Of a stretch of 64,000 nt of DNA, positions 51,333 to 59,334 are shown piece by piece. Where the stretch lies: the NCBI GenBank assembly GCA_029936675.1, contig JAPYSB010000003.1:217489-281488 (forward strand), read 5' to 3'. Both the position numbers and the translations under genes were made by a program. Under the pieces are notes generated by a model. The model was not told the origin of the DNA, searched no databases, and saw only the letters and a list, made by a program, of their open reading frames with translations. The number at the start of each line of letters is the position of its first letter. Positions within the stretch are counted from its first letter, which is position 1. The stretch comes from Dehalococcoidia bacterium (GTDB lineage Bacteria; Chloroflexota; Dehalococcoidia; Lucifugimonadales; UBA826).

Positions 51333-52178
51333 CTATAACGGTAGGGTTTTTGGCAACCCTAGTCCAAATTCATTCGTTTCTTCCACAATTGTCATAAACT
51401 TGTGGATGGTTCTAGCAAGATCAATAAGAAAACCTTCCTGGGCTATTGAATCGACCATGGAAAACTTGCTCATAATGGAGACTGCATACGGGTTATTTGG
51501 TAAATAGACGATGCCTGTGTCACCTCGGACCTTGTCCATGCCCCCTGGTTTATTTGCCACCACCACCGTAGATCCAATTGCCTTATTCAGATAAGCTGAT
51601 TTTGGTTTGCTCATAATTCTTAAGACCTGGGCGGATACTTTTGGAGTAGGCTTTCTGTTATGCAATTGGTCCATCATCGTGATTAATTCGTTCGGGGTAG
51701 AAACATTTTCATCGCCTCTGTTTATTGCCTCAGGGTCCATCATCTTGCGTCTGAGTTTGGTCTTCGACAATCCCATGTCTCGAATTAAATCATTAACTCC
51801 TTCCATTCCTGCAATATCTATGCAGGTGTTGGTAGCAGTGTTATCTGATGCAAGCATCATGAGTATAGCAACGTCCAAAACAGTAAATTCGGGATCATTC
51901 TCAAGGAAATGAATTACCCCACTTCCAGCTCCGTACATGTTCCGAGTAAACCGGATTCTTGCTGACAAATCTATTTCGCCTTCTTCTTGCAAGGAAAACA
52001 GCTTTGCCAATACATGTATCTTTATTGTTGATGCTGTGGGGAATACTTCATCTCCATTAATAGAAATGTTTTTTTCACCTGTGAGACTTTTTACCGCTAA
52101 GCCTGCTACTCCGTCAAAACTGGTTATTTTATCTCTTAAAGTGTTTTCTAATTGTTCCCACAGAGAATCCCTGCTCAT
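51333..52178 (-). CDS. Serine hydrolase of the class A beta-lactamase fold
   Basis: A 281-residue protein with the beta-lactamase marks STIK (SxxK, about residues 49-52), SDNTATN (SDN) and NKPGGMDKVRGDTG (KPG near residue 215). No usual ExxxN element is seen: the segment aligned to it reads KMMDPEAINRGDENVS, where the deacylating Glu166 and Asn170 seem to be Lys and Pro. No signal peptide is present. It is thus probably a cytoplasmic hydrolase related to beta-lactamases, not a resistance enzyme. It is the first gene of a two-gene operon with the aldo/keto reductase. Confidence 0.75.
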   Translation of the reverse strand: MSRDSLWEQLENTLRDKITSFDGVAGLAVKSLTGEKNISINGDEVFPTASTIKIHVLAKLFSLQEEGEIDLSARIRFTRNMYGAGSGVIHFLENDPEFTVLDVAILMMLASDNTATNTCIDIAGMEGVNDLIRDMGLSKTKLRRKMMDPEAINRGDENVSTPNELITMMDQLHNRKPTPKVSAQVLRIMSKPKSAYLNKAIGSTVVVANKPGGMDKVRGDTGIVYLPNNPYAVSIMSKFSMVDSIAQEGFLIDLARTIHKFMTIVEETNEFGLGLPKTLPL

Positions 52179-52298
52179 TTAATTCCTCTTTTTAACCTTC
52201 ATGATATATAAAATTCTAAAGGATATGAGCTAATACGTATAATCAGACACGATATGTAATATGAATCTATTCACGAAGTTTGAATCGGGAGGGAAAAA

Positions 52299-53066
52299 AT
52301 GTTTAGAAACGAAATGAAAAGAGATCTGGGAAAAGGTAAAAAGATATATGGCACTATGCTTCAGGAGATGGTGAATCCTACAGCTGCTCAAATTTTTAAA
52401 CGAGCTGGATTCGATTTTTTTATGGTTGATTGTGAACATAGTCCATACGATCAAGGAAGCGTTAGGGAAATTTTAAGAGTTGCTCGACTGGAAGAAATTT
52501 GTCCCTTGGTGCGAATTAGGAACCTTGATTATAGCCTTGCAGCTGGCTATCTAGATGCAGGAGCTATGGGCTTAATGCTGCCAAGGGTAGAGGATGTCAC
52601 TGACACAGAAACTTTAGTTAGTTTTATGAAGTATCCACCCCAAGGGATTAGAGGTCTATCCGGGGATGCTCCGCACTCTGACTACAGGTTTGGAGATCTT
52701 GCTGAATTTATCGAAATTCAGAATCAAGATACAGTGGCTATTGCTCAAATAGAAAGAAAGGCCGCAATCGAAAATTTGGAAGAAATACTTTCGGTGACTG
52801 GGATAGATGTGGCTCTTGTTGGACCTGAGGATTTATCTCTATCGTATGGAGTACCCGGCCAGACCTCTCACCCAACTGTGGTTAATGCCATTCAAAAAGT
52901 TATAGATATTTCAGTAAAACTCGGAGTCGCCCCTGGTATACATATGGGGAATATAGAAAAACTTACCGAATGGAAAGAAAAAGGAATGCAGGTAATTATG
53001 TACAACTCAGACCTTGGATTCCTGATTGAAGGTGCAGAAGAAGGGTTAAAGGCTTTGAAAAATTAA
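52299..53066 (+). CDS. HpcH/HpaI aldolase family protein
   Basis: A 255-residue metal-dependent aldolase of the 4-hydroxy-2-oxoheptanedioate aldolase type: FFMVDCEHSPYDQGSVREILR, PLVRIRNLDYSLAAGYLDAGAMGLMLPRVEDV, AIAQIERKAAIENLEEILSVTGIDVALVGPEDLSLSYGVPGQ. The Glu in QIE and the Asp in GPEDLS bind the metal. AGGGAGGG lies about six bases before the ATG. The third such gene in the window, it is transcribed alone on the + strand between two minus-strand operons. Confidence 0.88.
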   Translation: MFRNEMKRDLGKGKKIYGTMLQEMVNPTAAQIFKRAGFDFFMVDCEHSPYDQGSVREILRVARLEEICPLVRIRNLDYSLAAGYLDAGAMGLMLPRVEDVTDTETLVSFMKYPPQGIRGLSGDAPHSDYRFGDLAEFIEIQNQDTVAIAQIERKAAIENLEEILSVTGIDVALVGPEDLSLSYGVPGQTSHPTVVNAIQKVIDISVKLGVAPGIHMGNIEKLTEWKEKGMQVIMYNSDLGFLIEGAEEGLKALKN

Positions 53067-53239
53067 TATGGTTTATCGTGGGTTTGGTACAAATAGACCA
53101 GTTGAGGAAAGGGTTCTCTCCCTATTGGAATTTACTACTTTTTATTGTTCTGGTTGTCAATTTCCACTTCGATAGGGTGATTGATTATTTTTGTCCTGTG
53201 TTGTGAGGTTGTGGGAGTGATGTAGCTCCCGGATGGAAG

Positions 53240-54400
53240 TTAATCAATCTCACCTAAAAAATCTAAGAGGAGTTTAAGTACACTTTCCGGTTGCTCTTGT
53301 TGTACCCAATGGCCAGCATTATCCACTAATTGAATTTCACCCATATTGGTACAGACTTCATTTCTCATTTTAGCGATTGCACCAGGCCTCTGGAATATTC
53401 CCCAATCTTGCCTACCGGAGACAAACATGGCAGGTTTTTCTATTTTCATCCCTGAAAAAAGTTCTAAGTTCCCTCGATTCCCGCTACTCCCCCCGGATCG
53501 GTACCAGTTTAGACCTCCCTGAAATCCTGTTCGTCCGTACTCTGAGACGTAGACTTTCAGCTCCTCTTCGGTTAACCATTCGCAAGAATTTATTTCCTCA
53601 GAAGTTGGCATATGTTTTCCTACGGCCTCTGGCATCGTGTCTTCTAAATCCATAATGTAATAGGTGGGCATTTTGGCCAACTGTTCCGCGGTCCAAGAAC
53701 TTAGAGGAAAGGGCTTGTTTTCCTTCCAATCGGCACTTTTATGATGATAATAGGCTCTTATAAAATCTGGTAATCCTTTTTCCGAATCCATAATGTCAGA
53801 ATTGGCCTCGGGGGTCCTATAGTAGTCCTGGTAGTGTTTTCTAGGCCTTTCAAGATTAGCTAATTCTGCAGCGATGTCGACTACCGGGTCCTTGGTTGTA
53901 GTCAGGGTTTTCAAGGTGTTCAAAGGTATGCTTGGTGCGCCTGTGAAAGGAGCACTCATCATAACAACAGATTCGTATATATCAGGCCTTATCAGAGCTG
54001 ACCAACCCGCAACACCGGCACCAGAATCGTGGGCTATAACACTTTTGACTTTTTCATAACCTAGTGCAGAAACCAAACCCAACATGTCTCGTACAAGATT
54101 GTTTTGATAATAGGAAGAAAGATCCGAAACGTATGAATTGTTCCATCCAGTTGTTGCCCCAAATCCCCTTTGATCTGGTGCTACTACGTGGTAGCCAGAT
54201 TTTGATAGAGGTAGAATCATTTTTCTCCAGCTATAAGATAATTCCGGAAATCCATGGAGCAATAGTAGAAGTGGATTGTTTTTGTTTTCAAAACCTGCCT
54301 CGAGATAATGGATATCAAGACCATTGATGCCTCGGCAAACCCGTGATCGTATCTGATCAGCCAAGGTACCGGCCCCATAATCTTTTATATTATGTGTCAT
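53240..54400 (-). CDS. Epoxide hydrolase-like alpha/beta hydrolase
   Basis: A 386-residue alpha/beta hydrolase. HGFPELSYSWRKM is the epoxide-hydrolase HGxP motif, VIAHDSGAGVAGWSAL contains the nucleophile Asp, and the base His lies in VDNAGHWVQQEQPE. The cap domain contains two Tyr (YYRTP, FIRAYYHHK) as expected for epoxide hydrolases. It opens epoxides to diols or hydrolyses esters or halides. AGGA precedes the ATG. It is downstream of the asparaginase-like gene on the same strand, 32 bases away. Substrate unknown. Confidence 0.85.
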   Translation of the reverse strand: MTHNIKDYGAGTLADQIRSRVCRGINGLDIHYLEAGFENKNNPLLLLLHGFPELSYSWRKMILPLSKSGYHVVAPDQRGFGATTGWNNSYVSDLSSYYQNNLVRDMLGLVSALGYEKVKSVIAHDSGAGVAGWSALIRPDIYESVVMMSAPFTGAPSIPLNTLKTLTTTKDPVVDIAAELANLERPRKHYQDYYRTPEANSDIMDSEKGLPDFIRAYYHHKSADWKENKPFPLSSWTAEQLAKMPTYYIMDLEDTMPEAVGKHMPTSEEINSCEWLTEEELKVYVSEYGRTGFQGGLNWYRSGGSSGNRGNLELFSGMKIEKPAMFVSGRQDWGIFQRPGAIAKMRNEVCTNMGEIQLVDNAGHWVQQEQPESVLKLLLDFLGEID

Positions 54401-54432
54401 ATTGATTCCTGTTTTGGTTGAAGTTATGACTA

Positions 54433-55437
54433 TTAATAAACCATAAACATTTCTTGCAAAATATCGGGATTCTTGGTTATTGTTAAACCTAACATCAATA
54501 ATATTCTGGCTTTTTGTGGATGAAGGTTATCGGCGACCAGAAACCCTAATTTGGTGATGCGTGGTGTGATGACGATTCTGCCTGCAGTAGACCTTGATGC
54601 CAAAACTACAGGAATCCCTTCTTGTGTGGTTTCAGCTCCAGTTTCCAGCATAATTGGAGGCAAAGTTCCAGACCCAAAACCGGTTAATACCATACCATCC
54701 GATTTATTTTGGCGTACTGCATTAATAAGCAGGTTGTCGGAGCCCGCGTAGGCATAAACTATGTCTACCCGCGGGAGTTCTGAGAGCGTTTCGACGTCAA
54801 AATCAGTTGCGTGAGTATGTTTTCGGAGAGGACTTCTATAGAAGAGTACCTCTCCATCCGAATCAGAGTAACCCAAGAATCCTAGTTCGTTGGCACGGAA
54901 TGTTTCAACACGTAAAGTATTCGCTTTGTAGACGTCTCTAGCGCAGTGGATTTCATTGTTAAGTACGGTTACGACGCCTTTATCTGTTGCATGAGGGCTC
55001 GCAGCAACCCTGACAGCATCTATGAGATTTAGATCTGCATCCGTGCCAAATGCAGTTGGTGGCCGCATTGCCCCGGTAATAACGACGGGTTTTTTGGATT
55101 TTACTGTCAAATGGAGAAAATAGGCTGTCTCCTCTAGTGTGGCAGTCCCGTGTGTTACTACAACCCCATCAACATTTGTCGAGTTTAAAACGGTGTTGAT
55201 CCGTTTACTTAGCTGGAGCCATTCCTTGGGGCCGATTGCTGGGCTACCTACGCTGATCATGTCCTCACTTTGTATATCGGCTAGGGCATTAATTTCGGAT
55301 ATTCGGTCCAATGATTGTTCTATGCTAAATTTCTTACCGAGTTCAGCATACTGAGTGTAATCCAGCCTGTCAGATCCAATTCCAGCGATGGTTCCACCTG
55401 TCCCAATCACGTGGATTAAAGGTTTTCGGTGTGCCAT
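54433..55437 (-). CDS. Asparaginase family protein with altered substrate-binding Asp
   Basis: A 334-residue asparaginase-fold protein. The nucleophile motif GTGGTIAG is intact at residues 12-19. The second motif, normally THGTD, reads THGTATLEETA: Ala99 (GCC) replaces the Asp that holds the alpha-amino group of asparagine in known enzymes. Lys in RDVYKANT and the ITGAMRPP loop remain. Deamidation of asparagine is doubtful; a related amide or a different acid is possible. GAGG precedes the ATG. It is the first gene of a pair with the epoxide hydrolase-like gene. Confidence 0.85.
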   Translation of the reverse strand: MAHRKPLIHVIGTGGTIAGIGSDRLDYTQYAELGKKFSIEQSLDRISEINALADIQSEDMISVGSPAIGPKEWLQLSKRINTVLNSTNVDGVVVTHGTATLEETAYFLHLTVKSKKPVVITGAMRPPTAFGTDADLNLIDAVRVAASPHATDKGVVTVLNNEIHCARDVYKANTLRVETFRANELGFLGYSDSDGEVLFYRSPLRKHTHATDFDVETLSELPRVDIVYAYAGSDNLLINAVRQNKSDGMVLTGFGSGTLPPIMLETGAETTQEGIPVVLASRSTAGRIVITPRITKLGFLVADNLHPQKARILLMLGLTITKNPDILQEMFMVY

Positions 55438-55526
55438 AATTTCGCCTCATTTTACAAAAAGTTTTTAGAACGAAGGGCCTCCGGTCAAAGGCTCTGCGTC
55501 TTTGTAAGAAATTTTGAAAACCAAGA

Positions 55527-55805
55527 TCACTTTATTTCAATTTCCATGAAAGCAACTTCGATTTCAGAATGGTTGATTACATTGTGTTCAGCCCCGGAGT
55601 ACCTGAAATACGGAATTCCGGTTTTTATCTCGTTTAATGACTCTGATCCTGATCGGTCTACAATTGTGAGAGTGCCTGTAAGTAGTGGTACTACTGTGTA
55701 ATCGAGTTCGTGCATGTGCCAGCCTGTTTCCTCACCTGGGCTAAAATGCCATTTTGTTACTCGTACTCTTTCATTGTCTTCAAAAATTGTAGATTTAGCT
55801 GTCAT
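55527..55805 (-). CDS. Small cupin domain protein
   Basis: A 92-residue single cupin: WHFSPGEETGWHMHELDYTVVPLLTGTLTIVD (metal-binding His/His, Glu replaced by Asp-Tyr region) and GAEHNVINHSEIEVAFMEIEI. The second motif is GIPYFRYSGAEHNVINH with a His. The family binds a metal or a small ligand; function unknown. It stands alone upstream of the asparaginase-like gene, 89 bases from it. A 12-bp hairpin lies in its 5' region. Confidence 0.75.
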   Translation of the reverse strand: MTAKSTIFEDNERVRVTKWHFSPGEETGWHMHELDYTVVPLLTGTLTIVDRSGSESLNEIKTGIPYFRYSGAEHNVINHSEIEVAFMEIEIK

Positions 55806-55825
55806 GATTTTTTAATGCCTTTGTG

Positions 55826-55854
55826 CTATTGAATTAGTTCAGCTAATTTAATAG
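55826..55854 (-). repeat. 12-bp hairpin in the 5' region of the cupin gene
   Basis: CTATTGAATTAG (55826-55837) pairs with CTAATTTAATAG (55843-55854) through 11 Watson-Crick pairs and one G-T, with a five-base loop (TTCAG). It is 21 bases upstream of the cupin ATG. No T run follows on either strand, so it is not a terminator. It could be an operator or an mRNA 5' structure. Confidence 0.4.
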
Positions 55855-56002
55855 TGGCTCCGGTACAATTTATAGCACCTTTACTTTAGGTTATGAATAT
55901 TGGAAATTAGAAGCAAATAGTACCATTTCCACTAAAATAGATCGTGATAGGGCAGTATATCTACCTTGGTGTGTAGTTGCCAGGATGGTTAGTAACTCCA
56001 AA

Positions 56003-56419
56003 TCAACAGTTACCCATGTATTTTTCTATTCTTTTGATAATATCTGTTGTAGAAATATCTGAGGTATAGGGCACCAACCGGAAAATCCCCAAGTCGATTG
56101 GAATCTTATAGCACAATTGTTTCATCTCCCCTGAAAAATCGTCACCATGAACAATCAGATCTATACGATGGGCGGTTATCCATTCTTGATCAACTATCAA
56201 TGGTGCATCAGGTATGACTTCATCCACATGGCGGCAGGAAGATACCGTATCTACACGTTCTTTCATGGTCATTATTGGAGATCGTTTATATTCTTTTACA
56301 ACCTTGTCAGAATGAATTCCGACAATTAAATAATCACCGAATTGTCGAGCTTTCTTAAGAAAGTTAGCGTGACCATAATGAAATAGATCGGCTACCATAT
56401 CGACATAAACCCTTGTCAT
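56003..56419 (-). CDS. Phosphocholine/phosphoethanolamine-type cytidylyltransferase
   Basis: A 138-residue cytidylyltransferase. VADLFHYGHANFLKKA contains the HxGH motif, RVDTVSSCRHVDEVI the middle element, and TSDISTTDIIKRI the C-terminal RxSTTxI-type motif (ISTT). Length and motifs match TagD/PCYT-type enzymes, which make CDP-alcohols such as CDP-ethanolamine or CDP-choline. GGGAG lies before ATG. The next gene upstream on the same strand is LicD, a phosphocholine transferase, so both belong to surface-polymer decoration. Confidence 0.87.
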   Translation of the reverse strand: MTRVYVDMVADLFHYGHANFLKKARQFGDYLIVGIHSDKVVKEYKRSPIMTMKERVDTVSSCRHVDEVIPDAPLIVDQEWITAHRIDLIVHGDDFSGEMKQLCYKIPIDLGIFRLVPYTSDISTTDIIKRIEKYMGNC

Positions 56420-56470
56420 TTCTTCTCTCCCGAATATATTAAATGTCTTCTATAATTTCGAAAATTTTAG

Positions 56471-57328
56471 TTAGGGTGTCTCTTTTAATACTCGAATTCT
56501 TCCGTATTTTTCATTCGGGTCTTCAATATAGGAATAGTTTTTCCCGGGTTTTAAAATCTCCTCGTATAGGATTTCTCTTTCATCATCATTACCGACAACA
56601 ACTGCGTAATAGTCTTCATTAAGTAAATTGAAATGTGCAAATCCTTCCTGATCAGTTGTACAACGGCTGACCCCAACAATGGTTACTTCAGTCATTTTGA
56701 TGGGCACCATATCAGGGCCAAAAATCTTGATTTTAGTAGCGTATTTCTTAGGGAACAAAAACTTGAGAATTTTATTAAGAACCCCAGACCTGTCAAGGAC
56801 TGCCGACTCAGGTATCGAATCTATAATATCGCCTTCAAAACCTACCTTTTTGGGTACTCGCCAGTCTGGACCATATTTGAGTGTTAAATATTCTTCTGCA
56901 GGATTGGGCACATAGAAAGATTCCCCTAGCAAACAAGTTTGGCGTAGAGATTCATAAAGTCGAACTGGGATTTTGACTGCAGGATACTGAAAAATATCCC
57001 CTTTAAATGCCTTGTAGCAAGTCCAATCAACAGGAATCCCATATTTTGAAAGCTCTACCCCAATGTGAAAATCAGTTCGCAGAATTTTTACTGTGAAACC
57101 TGCTTCCTTAAACCTATCTGCTGCCTTATAAATGGACCGCTCATCAAGATCATGTAACCCGATGATAGACCCGATATCTATATCGTCATCCCAAGGGATA
57201 AGTTCTCCATCTCGGACTGCTCCTAAACAGGTTCCGTGACGCAGAAAGAAAATTATATTGGTGTCATTCAGCAATTGCCTGATCTCCAACAGAACCTTCT
57301 CTGCATCCCCCATATGCATTGTTCTCAT
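56471..57328 (-). CDS. LicD family protein with C-terminal Ig-like domain
   Basis: A 285-residue LicD/fukutin-family nucleotidyl-type transferase: FFLRHGTCLGAVRDGELIPWDDDIDIGSI (residues about 22-50) holds the DxD active site, and GPDWRVPKKVGFEG closes the domain (about 155-165). Residues from about 200 look like a small beta-sandwich of the carboxypeptidase-regulatory type (VPIKMTEVTIVGVSRCTTDQEGFAHFNLL...), which is unusual for LicD. It transfers phosphocholine or phosphoethanolamine onto glycans. GGGAGGAA precedes the ATG; 51 bases before the cytidylyltransferase gene. Confidence 0.82.
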   Translation of the reverse strand: MRTMHMGDAEKVLLEIRQLLNDTNIIFFLRHGTCLGAVRDGELIPWDDDIDIGSIIGLHDLDERSIYKAADRFKEAGFTVKILRTDFHIGVELSKYGIPVDWTCYKAFKGDIFQYPAVKIPVRLYESLRQTCLLGESFYVPNPAEEYLTLKYGPDWRVPKKVGFEGDIIDSIPESAVLDRSGVLNKILKFLFPKKYATKIKIFGPDMVPIKMTEVTIVGVSRCTTDQEGFAHFNLLNEDYYAVVVGNDDEREILYEEILKPGKNYSYIEDPNEKYGRIRVLKETP

Positions 57329-57497
57329 TTCCTCCCTCCTACCTGGTTGGAAGCGATGCTGTGCGTGACGATATGTACACTGATGTTATGGAATAAATCC
57401 GTTTGTATCATACATAAATTTGAGCTGGTAACAGTTATACCACGCCCATAATGACATTGGCTTCCCTAAAGTGCATAATCAATGAAAGAGAGACTAT

Positions 57498-58376
57498 ATG
57501 GAACAAACATTCTCAGGTTTAATGGCTTTGACCCTTGGAGATATTGGGCTTCCGTCCGATCATCTTGCCTGGAAGGCTCTCTTACTGACGGTCATATCCC
57601 TATTGGTAGGAATACTGGGAGGATTCGTCGGCCTTGCATTGGGGACAATTCGCTTACCGGCACTGCTGCTTTTAGGGACACCGGCTGCTATTGCTGGAGG
57701 AACTAATATTATGGTCAGCAGTCTTAGTTCCCTCACCGGTGCAATAAAGCATTGGCGAGGAGGTAGAGTGGACATGAGGATAGTCATGGTGATGGGTATT
57801 CCTGCCTTTGCAGGAGCTTTTGCCGGGGGATTTCTCAGCGGTGTCATACACGAAGGAATACTTCTATTTCTCGCAGGATTACTTGTGTTGTGGCAGGGAG
57901 TAGAATTCATCATTATCTACCAAAACCGCGTAAAATCCGGGCAATCAACTTCTCCTCTTTTTGGAGCCGGATTAGAGGGATCTTCAGGCCTATTCAGTCC
58001 TGGGCGGGTTTCTGCAGAAGCCGGAATAGGGTTGGGGGTTGGGCTTCTGGGCGGTGCCGTTGGGCTTATCTTGGGTAGCATACGCTTACCAGCCCTTGTC
58101 AGGGTTCTTAAAATCGATCCCCGTATTGCTGCAGGATCTAATCTTTTTATCGGATTTTTTATGGGGGCAGTAGGATGGATAGGGCACGCCAGTCAGGGAA
58201 AGGTCGACTACCCTGTTTTAGTCCTTATGGGAGCGGGTGCTATGGTTGGTAGTTGGTATGGTGCGAAGTTGACCGGGAAAGTGAATCTGAACACTCTTAT
58301 TCTTACGATGGGCTTCGTTCTTCTAGCTGTCGGGTTGTTGTTAGCATATCGAGGGACCTTACCATTGTTTCAATAA
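57498..58376 (+). CDS. TauE/SafE family sulfite/organosulfonate permease
   Basis: A 292-residue membrane protein with eight helices and two similar halves: GGFVGLALGTIRLPALLLLG...AAIAGGTNIMVSSLSSLTGAIKHWRGGRVD and GGAVGLILGSIRLPALVRVL...RIAAGSNLFIGFFMGAVGWIGHASQGKVD. The family moves sulfite, sulfonates or related anions. AGAGA precedes the ATG, a weak site. It is divergent from LicD and convergent with the deoxyribosyltransferase gene. Substrate unknown. Confidence 0.87.
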   Translation: MEQTFSGLMALTLGDIGLPSDHLAWKALLLTVISLLVGILGGFVGLALGTIRLPALLLLGTPAAIAGGTNIMVSSLSSLTGAIKHWRGGRVDMRIVMVMGIPAFAGAFAGGFLSGVIHEGILLFLAGLLVLWQGVEFIIIYQNRVKSGQSTSPLFGAGLEGSSGLFSPGRVSAEAGIGLGVGLLGGAVGLILGSIRLPALVRVLKIDPRIAAGSNLFIGFFMGAVGWIGHASQGKVDYPVLVLMGAGAMVGSWYGAKLTGKVNLNTLILTMGFVLLAVGLLLAYRGTLPLFQ

Positions 58377-58411
58377 TTACTTATCTTAATATTAAGACGT
58401 AGGAATGAAAA

Positions 58412-59092
58412 CTAGGCTATTAACCCTTTGTTCTTCTTGGATATGATTATGTCGTCTATGTTCGGGACAATTTCAGTTAAGCCTCTTCCAGGAAACACTG
58501 AGGCCCACCGATATAGGTTAAAGGCCTGCCCCTGATCAGTAGAAAGTAGAGGGGAGTCCTGTATCACAGTATCTAATTCAGTGATAACTGAATTAGATAT
58601 CCTTCTATATAAGCGATCAACGGTGTCTAAGATTCCTTGGTCATTGGATAAAGAATTTATCTCTCTTTGATACCATTCCATCGCATTAAATTCTAGCTTC
58701 CTGGTCCGAGGGTAAAAAGATGCCATCAGATTCCATTGATCTCCCTCACGACTTTGATCACCGCTCCCTCGAAAATCAGACCTTATAATTACAGCAGGTA
58801 TGTCCAAAGTTTTAGCATACAAGAATTCTACGACGGTCCCTGAGTCCAATTCAGTGCCATCAAAATTAAAAATTGCTAGATCGCATGCCAGCAGACAACT
58901 TAAATCCTGATTTCTTATGTCGACTAATCTGCCGGTAGATTGTTCAAGGTCTTGCGGTAGTATGCATCGATATTTTTCCTTGGACAATGTATTTATATAG
59001 GAGGCTAAAATAGCGTTACCGATGAGTTCCTTGTGATCGAATAGCGCTCCGGCAAAATATATTGTGTATTCGGTATTTATTTCTGCATTCAT
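58412..59092 (-). CDS. Nucleoside 2-deoxyribosyltransferase
   Basis: A 226-residue protein of the nucleoside 2-deoxyribosyltransferase family: YTIYFAGALFDHKELIGN (nucleophile region), LACDLAIFNFDGTELDSGTVVEFLYAKTLDIPAVIIRSDFRG (DGxxxDSGT, substrate-binding). These enzymes transfer deoxyribose between bases for salvage. The C-terminal half is longer than in minimal enzymes and ends in a basic KKNKG tail. GGGGTG lies nine bases before the ATG. It is convergent with the permease gene. The exact base specificity is unknown. Confidence 0.83.
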   Translation of the reverse strand: MNAEINTEYTIYFAGALFDHKELIGNAILASYINTLSKEKYRCILPQDLEQSTGRLVDIRNQDLSCLLACDLAIFNFDGTELDSGTVVEFLYAKTLDIPAVIIRSDFRGSGDQSREGDQWNLMASFYPRTRKLEFNAMEWYQREINSLSNDQGILDTVDRLYRRISNSVITELDTVIQDSPLLSTDQGQAFNLYRWASVFPGRGLTEIVPNIDDIIISKKNKGLIA

Positions 59093-59334
59093 AATCTTTC
59101 ACCCCTTTTTGATTAGAATTGTAAAGCAACCAACATTAAACCCTTTGGTAAAACGGAGACAGAAACTAACCGGCCCCAGTGTATGGGCTATCCTTAAACA
59201 TGTATCGATATACTGCGTCCTGATATAGATTGGGTGTGTGAAGGCTACGTTGGATATTTTTGGTATTTCGAACCACTTTGGGGTATGGAAACCTCTGGAC
59301 CACGTTAGAATAAAATGAATGTATCTTCCTCAAA

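Noticed and set aside
51333-52178. Antibiotic-resistance beta-lactamase
   Set aside because: No signal peptide and the ExxxN deacylation element looks lost, so resistance function is not supported.
53068-53175. 35-codon ORF after the HpcH gene (ends CSGCQFPLR)
   Set aside because: No ribosome-binding site, starts one base after the aldolase stop, and composition is unremarkable; CxxC alone is not enough.
58386-58397. CTTAATATTAAG palindrome between the permease and deoxyribosyltransferase genes
   Set aside because: A 12-bp AT-rich palindrome with no loop or T run; too weak for a terminator and common by chance.
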